From NCBI RefSeq assembly GCF_900112815.1, contig NZ_FOND01000018.1, forward strand, positions 1 through 64,000: a DNA stretch of 64,000 nt. Reading direction: 5' to 3'. Below the pieces are notes generated by a model. The model was not told the DNA's origin, ran no database searches, and saw only the letters and a list, made by a program, of their open reading frames with translations. Position 1 is the first letter of the stretch. Each line of letters starts with the position of its first letter. The position numbers were made by a program, and so were the translations under genes. This DNA comes from Blastococcus tunisiensis (lineage in GTDB: Bacteria > Actinomycetota > Actinomycetes > Mycobacteriales > Geodermatophilaceae). Shown piece by piece: positions 62,414-64,000 of the stretch.

Positions 62414-63517
62414 TCAGGCAGCGGTGATGGCGTCGATCGCCGACTGGGCCTGCTCGCGCAGGGCGTCGGAGATGGGCGCGGAACCGGCTGCCTCGGCGGC
62501 CGCCTGCTGGCCGTCCTCGCTGACCACGTAGGTCATGAAGTCCTTGACCAGGTCGGCGGTCTCCTGGTCCTCGTACTCGATGCAGCCCACGTGGTAGCTG
62601 ATCAGCACGATCGGGTAGTTGCCGGACTCCGTGGTGTCGCGGGCCAGCTCGATGGCGAAGTCGTACTCGCCGCGGCCCTCGAGGGTCTCGGAGTTCTCCA
62701 CGACGGCGGCGGCGGACTCGGCGGTCGGCTCCACGAACTCCTCGCCCACGCCGATGTTGGCCACACCGAGGTCGCCGGCCTGGCTCAGGTCGGCGTAGCC
62801 GATCGAGCCGGCACCGGCCTCGACGGCGCTGACGACCCCGGACGTGCCCTGGGCGGCCTCGCCACCGGACACCGGCCAGTCGCCGCTGGGCTCGTGCGGC
62901 CACGCCTCACCGGCCGCGGCGGCCAGGTACTCGGTGAAGTTCTCGGTGGTGCCGGACTCGTCGGAGCGGTTCACCGGGGTGATCGCCTGGTCCGGCAGGG
63001 TCGCGTCCGGGTTGTCGGCGGCGATGGCCGGGTCGTTCCAGGTGGTGATCTGCTGGTTGAAGATCCCGGCGACCGTCTCGGGCGAGAGGTTCAGGTCCTC
63101 GACGCCCTCGAGGTTGTAGACGACGGCGATCGGCGCGATGTAGTTCGGGAGCTCGAAGATCCCCGAGGCGCCGCAGCGCTCCTCGGCCTCGGCGAGCTCC
63201 TCCTCGTCCAGCGCGGCGTCGGAGCCGGCGAAGTCGGTGCCGCCGGCGAGGAACTGCTCGCGCCCGCCGCCCGAGCCCACGGGGTCGTAGTTGACCGTCA
63301 CGTCGGGCTGGACGCTGTTGTACCCGGCCGACCAGCCCTGCATGGCGGCCTGCTGGCTGCTCGCGCCGGCGCCGACGAGCGTGCCGCTCAGCCCGCCGTC
63401 CTCGCCGCTGCTGGAGGCGTTGTCCGTCTCGTTGGATGCGCCGCACGCGGTGAGCGCGAGGGTGCTGGCGAGCGCCACGGAGAGCGTGGTGGCGCGCGTC
63501 TTGGTGCTGAGCTTCAA
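62414..63517 (-). CDS. pstS: Phosphate-binding lipoprotein PstS
   Basis: 367 residues from a TTG at 63517 that has AGAGG eight bases upstream; the frame is open to 63562 without a better site. Signal with lipobox LTAC, then GTLVGAGASSQQAAMQGWSAGY, DPVGSGGGREQFLAGGTDFAGSDA, and NRSDESGTTENFTEYL (phosphate-binding residues). It captures phosphate outside the membrane for PstCAB. Regulation by the PHO box is shown by the sequence upstream. Confidence 0.95.
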   Translation of the reverse strand: MKLSTKTRATTLSVALASTLALTACGASNETDNASSSGEDGGLSGTLVGAGASSQQAAMQGWSAGYNSVQPDVTVNYDPVGSGGGREQFLAGGTDFAGSDAALDEEELAEAEERCGASGIFELPNYIAPIAVVYNLEGVEDLNLSPETVAGIFNQQITTWNDPAIAADNPDATLPDQAITPVNRSDESGTTENFTEYLAAAAGEAWPHEPSGDWPVSGGEAAQGTSGVVSAVEAGAGSIGYADLSQAGDLGVANIGVGEEFVEPTAESAAAVVENSETLEGRGEYDFAIELARDTTESGNYPIVLISYHVGCIEYEDQETADLVKDFMTYVVSEDGQQAAAEAAGSAPISDALREQAQSAIDAITAA

Positions 63518-63578
63518 CTCAGGTGCCTCTCGACATTTGCCCGGACGATTTCCAGGCAGCATGGGACCGACGAGAGGA

Positions 63579-63636
63579 AAGCTAGGGAGCCGAGGTGGCG
63601 CGCTCCGGGTGGTCAGGTGAACGGCAGGTGAACGGC
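63579..63636 (-). promoter_or_regulatory. PHO box and promoter of pstS
   Basis: On the minus strand, two identical 11-bp units (GTTCACC within GCCGTTCACCT) lie head to tail at 63615-63625 and 63626-63636, and a -10-like TAGCTT follows at 63584-63579. The unit equals the actinobacterial PHO-box direct repeat known from Streptomyces and relatives. A third, looser copy (GGTGAACGG) lies at 63682-63690. Confidence 0.8.
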
Positions 63637-63669
63637 GGCCGAGAGATCACCGACGGCACGTGCGACGGA

Positions 63670-63840
63670 TCACATCCGGTTGGTGAACGGGGTGCCCCGA
63701 GCGCTCGCAGCGGCCAGGCCGTTGTCGCGGCCGACGGGGCAGCCGGTGTCGGCCAGTGCCACGGGGAAGGTGTAGTAGAGGACGCCCCAGCTGGTGATCT
63801 GGGTGATCGACAGCGCGAGGAGGACGCGCCGGGGCTGCAT
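63670..63840 (-). pseudogene. Remnant of an MFS transporter gene
   Basis: A 56-codon frame from ATG 63840 begins MQPRRVLLALSITQITSWGVLYYTFPVAL, which is the unmistakable first membrane helix of an MFS family usually over 380 residues. After ADTG the sequence changes to unrelated residues and ends at a TGA. Only the first helix and a few more residues survive, so the gene has suffered a deletion. It lies between pstS and mshD. Confidence 0.7.
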
Positions 63841-63851
63841 CGTCGCGACGG

Positions 63852-64000
63852 TCAGCCGCCGGAGGAGGGTGCGACGACCTCCCGGGCGGGGGCCCGGTGC
63901 CAGGCGACGTCGACGGCGAAACGGCGGAAGCCGCGGCTCTCGTAGAGCCGCACGGCCGCGGTGTTGTCCTCCTCCACGTACAGGAGGACCTGCCGGAGGC
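63852..64000 (-). CDS. mshD: Mycothiol synthase, C-terminal end (partial)
   Basis: The last 48 codons of a minus-strand gene that runs out of the window. The sequence LRQVLLYVEEDNTAAVRLYESRGFRR is the GNAT acceptor motif of the second acetyltransferase domain in MshD, which acetylates Cys-GlcN-Ins in the final step of mycothiol synthesis. In mycobacteria, mshD is also a neighbour of phosphate-uptake genes. The last ~20 residues are low-complexity. Confidence 0.85.
   Translation of the reverse strand, partial: LRQVLLYVEEDNTAAVRLYESRGFRRFAVDVAWHRAPAREVVAPSSGG

Noticed and set aside
63595-63945. 116-codon plus-strand frame at the right edge
   Set aside because: It runs anti-sense through the PHO box, the MFS remnant and the mshD end and has no recognisable residues.

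Overview
The window is a chromosomal segment of a very GC-rich actinobacterium. The best guess is the family Geodermatophilaceae (Blastococcus / Geodermatophilus / Modestobacter type). Reasons: strong GC bias in third codon positions, many GTG starts, overlapping stop/start junctions, the 3' end of a mycothiol synthase gene, a mycobacterial-type PhoP/PhoR pair, an LCP/LytR-C protein and a rifamycin-associated element. No database search was possible, so genus is inference. Nearly all of the DNA looks like stable chromosome. I see no rRNA, CRISPR array, prophage or complete IS.

Layout. 0-5 kb: a GtrA-like membrane protein, a membrane-anchored metallophosphoesterase and a lipoprotein in one coupled operon, then a DUF2231-Rieske protein and another lipoprotein. 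5.2-6.7 kb: tRNA-Lys(TTT), followed by an XRE regulator divergent from a secreted DUF2599-like protein, possibly a small acquired patch. 7-8.4 kb: an MBL-fold hydrolase and an MmcQ/YjbR protein separated by a short repetitive stretch. 8.4-13.1 kb: HelR, the RNA polymerase-protecting helicase-like protein, preceded by a textbook rifamycin-associated element and convergent with a class II UvrA. 13.1-17 kb: AraC-VOC and DUF2975-HTH-flavoenzyme clusters. 17.3-22.1 kb: a GGDEF-EAL protein and a BCCT transporter. 22.1-24.7 kb: polyhydroxyalkanoate synthase and depolymerase-type hydrolase. 24.8-28.3 kb: three coupled genes encoding a PAP2-like/kinase fusion, a lipoprotein and an LPG-flippase-like membrane protein. 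28.4-41 kb: an OpuAC-like lipoprotein, TetR with enoyl-CoA hydratase, two acyl-CoA dehydrogenases, a YihY membrane protein, two MFS exporters (one with its MarR regulator) and a zinc alcohol dehydrogenase. 41-47.6 kb: HrpA helicase, a small HTH protein, an RsbW-like ATPase and a cytochrome P450. 47.5-51.1 kb: cysDN coupled to a CynX-type MFS gene. 51.2-55.2 kb: a thioesterase, PhoR/PhoP-like two-component system and a siderophore-interacting protein. 55.4-59.5 kb: small stress-type proteins, a 14-residue-repeat coiled-coil protein and a degenerate LCP protein. 59.5-64 kb: pstSCAB with a PHO box, an MFS gene remnant and the end of mshD.

Regulatory DNA is unusually readable. There is a perfect rifamycin-associated element before helR, an exact 11-bp PHO-box repeat before pstS, palindromes before the DUF2975, TetR and MarR genes, and three GTTGYRYRCAAC-type sites around the small HTH gene. 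Three copies of a dispersed stem-loop element share a conserved loop core (CGAGYKTGCGAG). Two of them carry different but still self-complementary stems and sit between convergent genes as bidirectional terminators. The third has become the first codons of an MFS gene. The least understood functional unit is the coupled pseudo-PAP2-kinase / lipoprotein / flippase operon at 24.8-28.3 kb.
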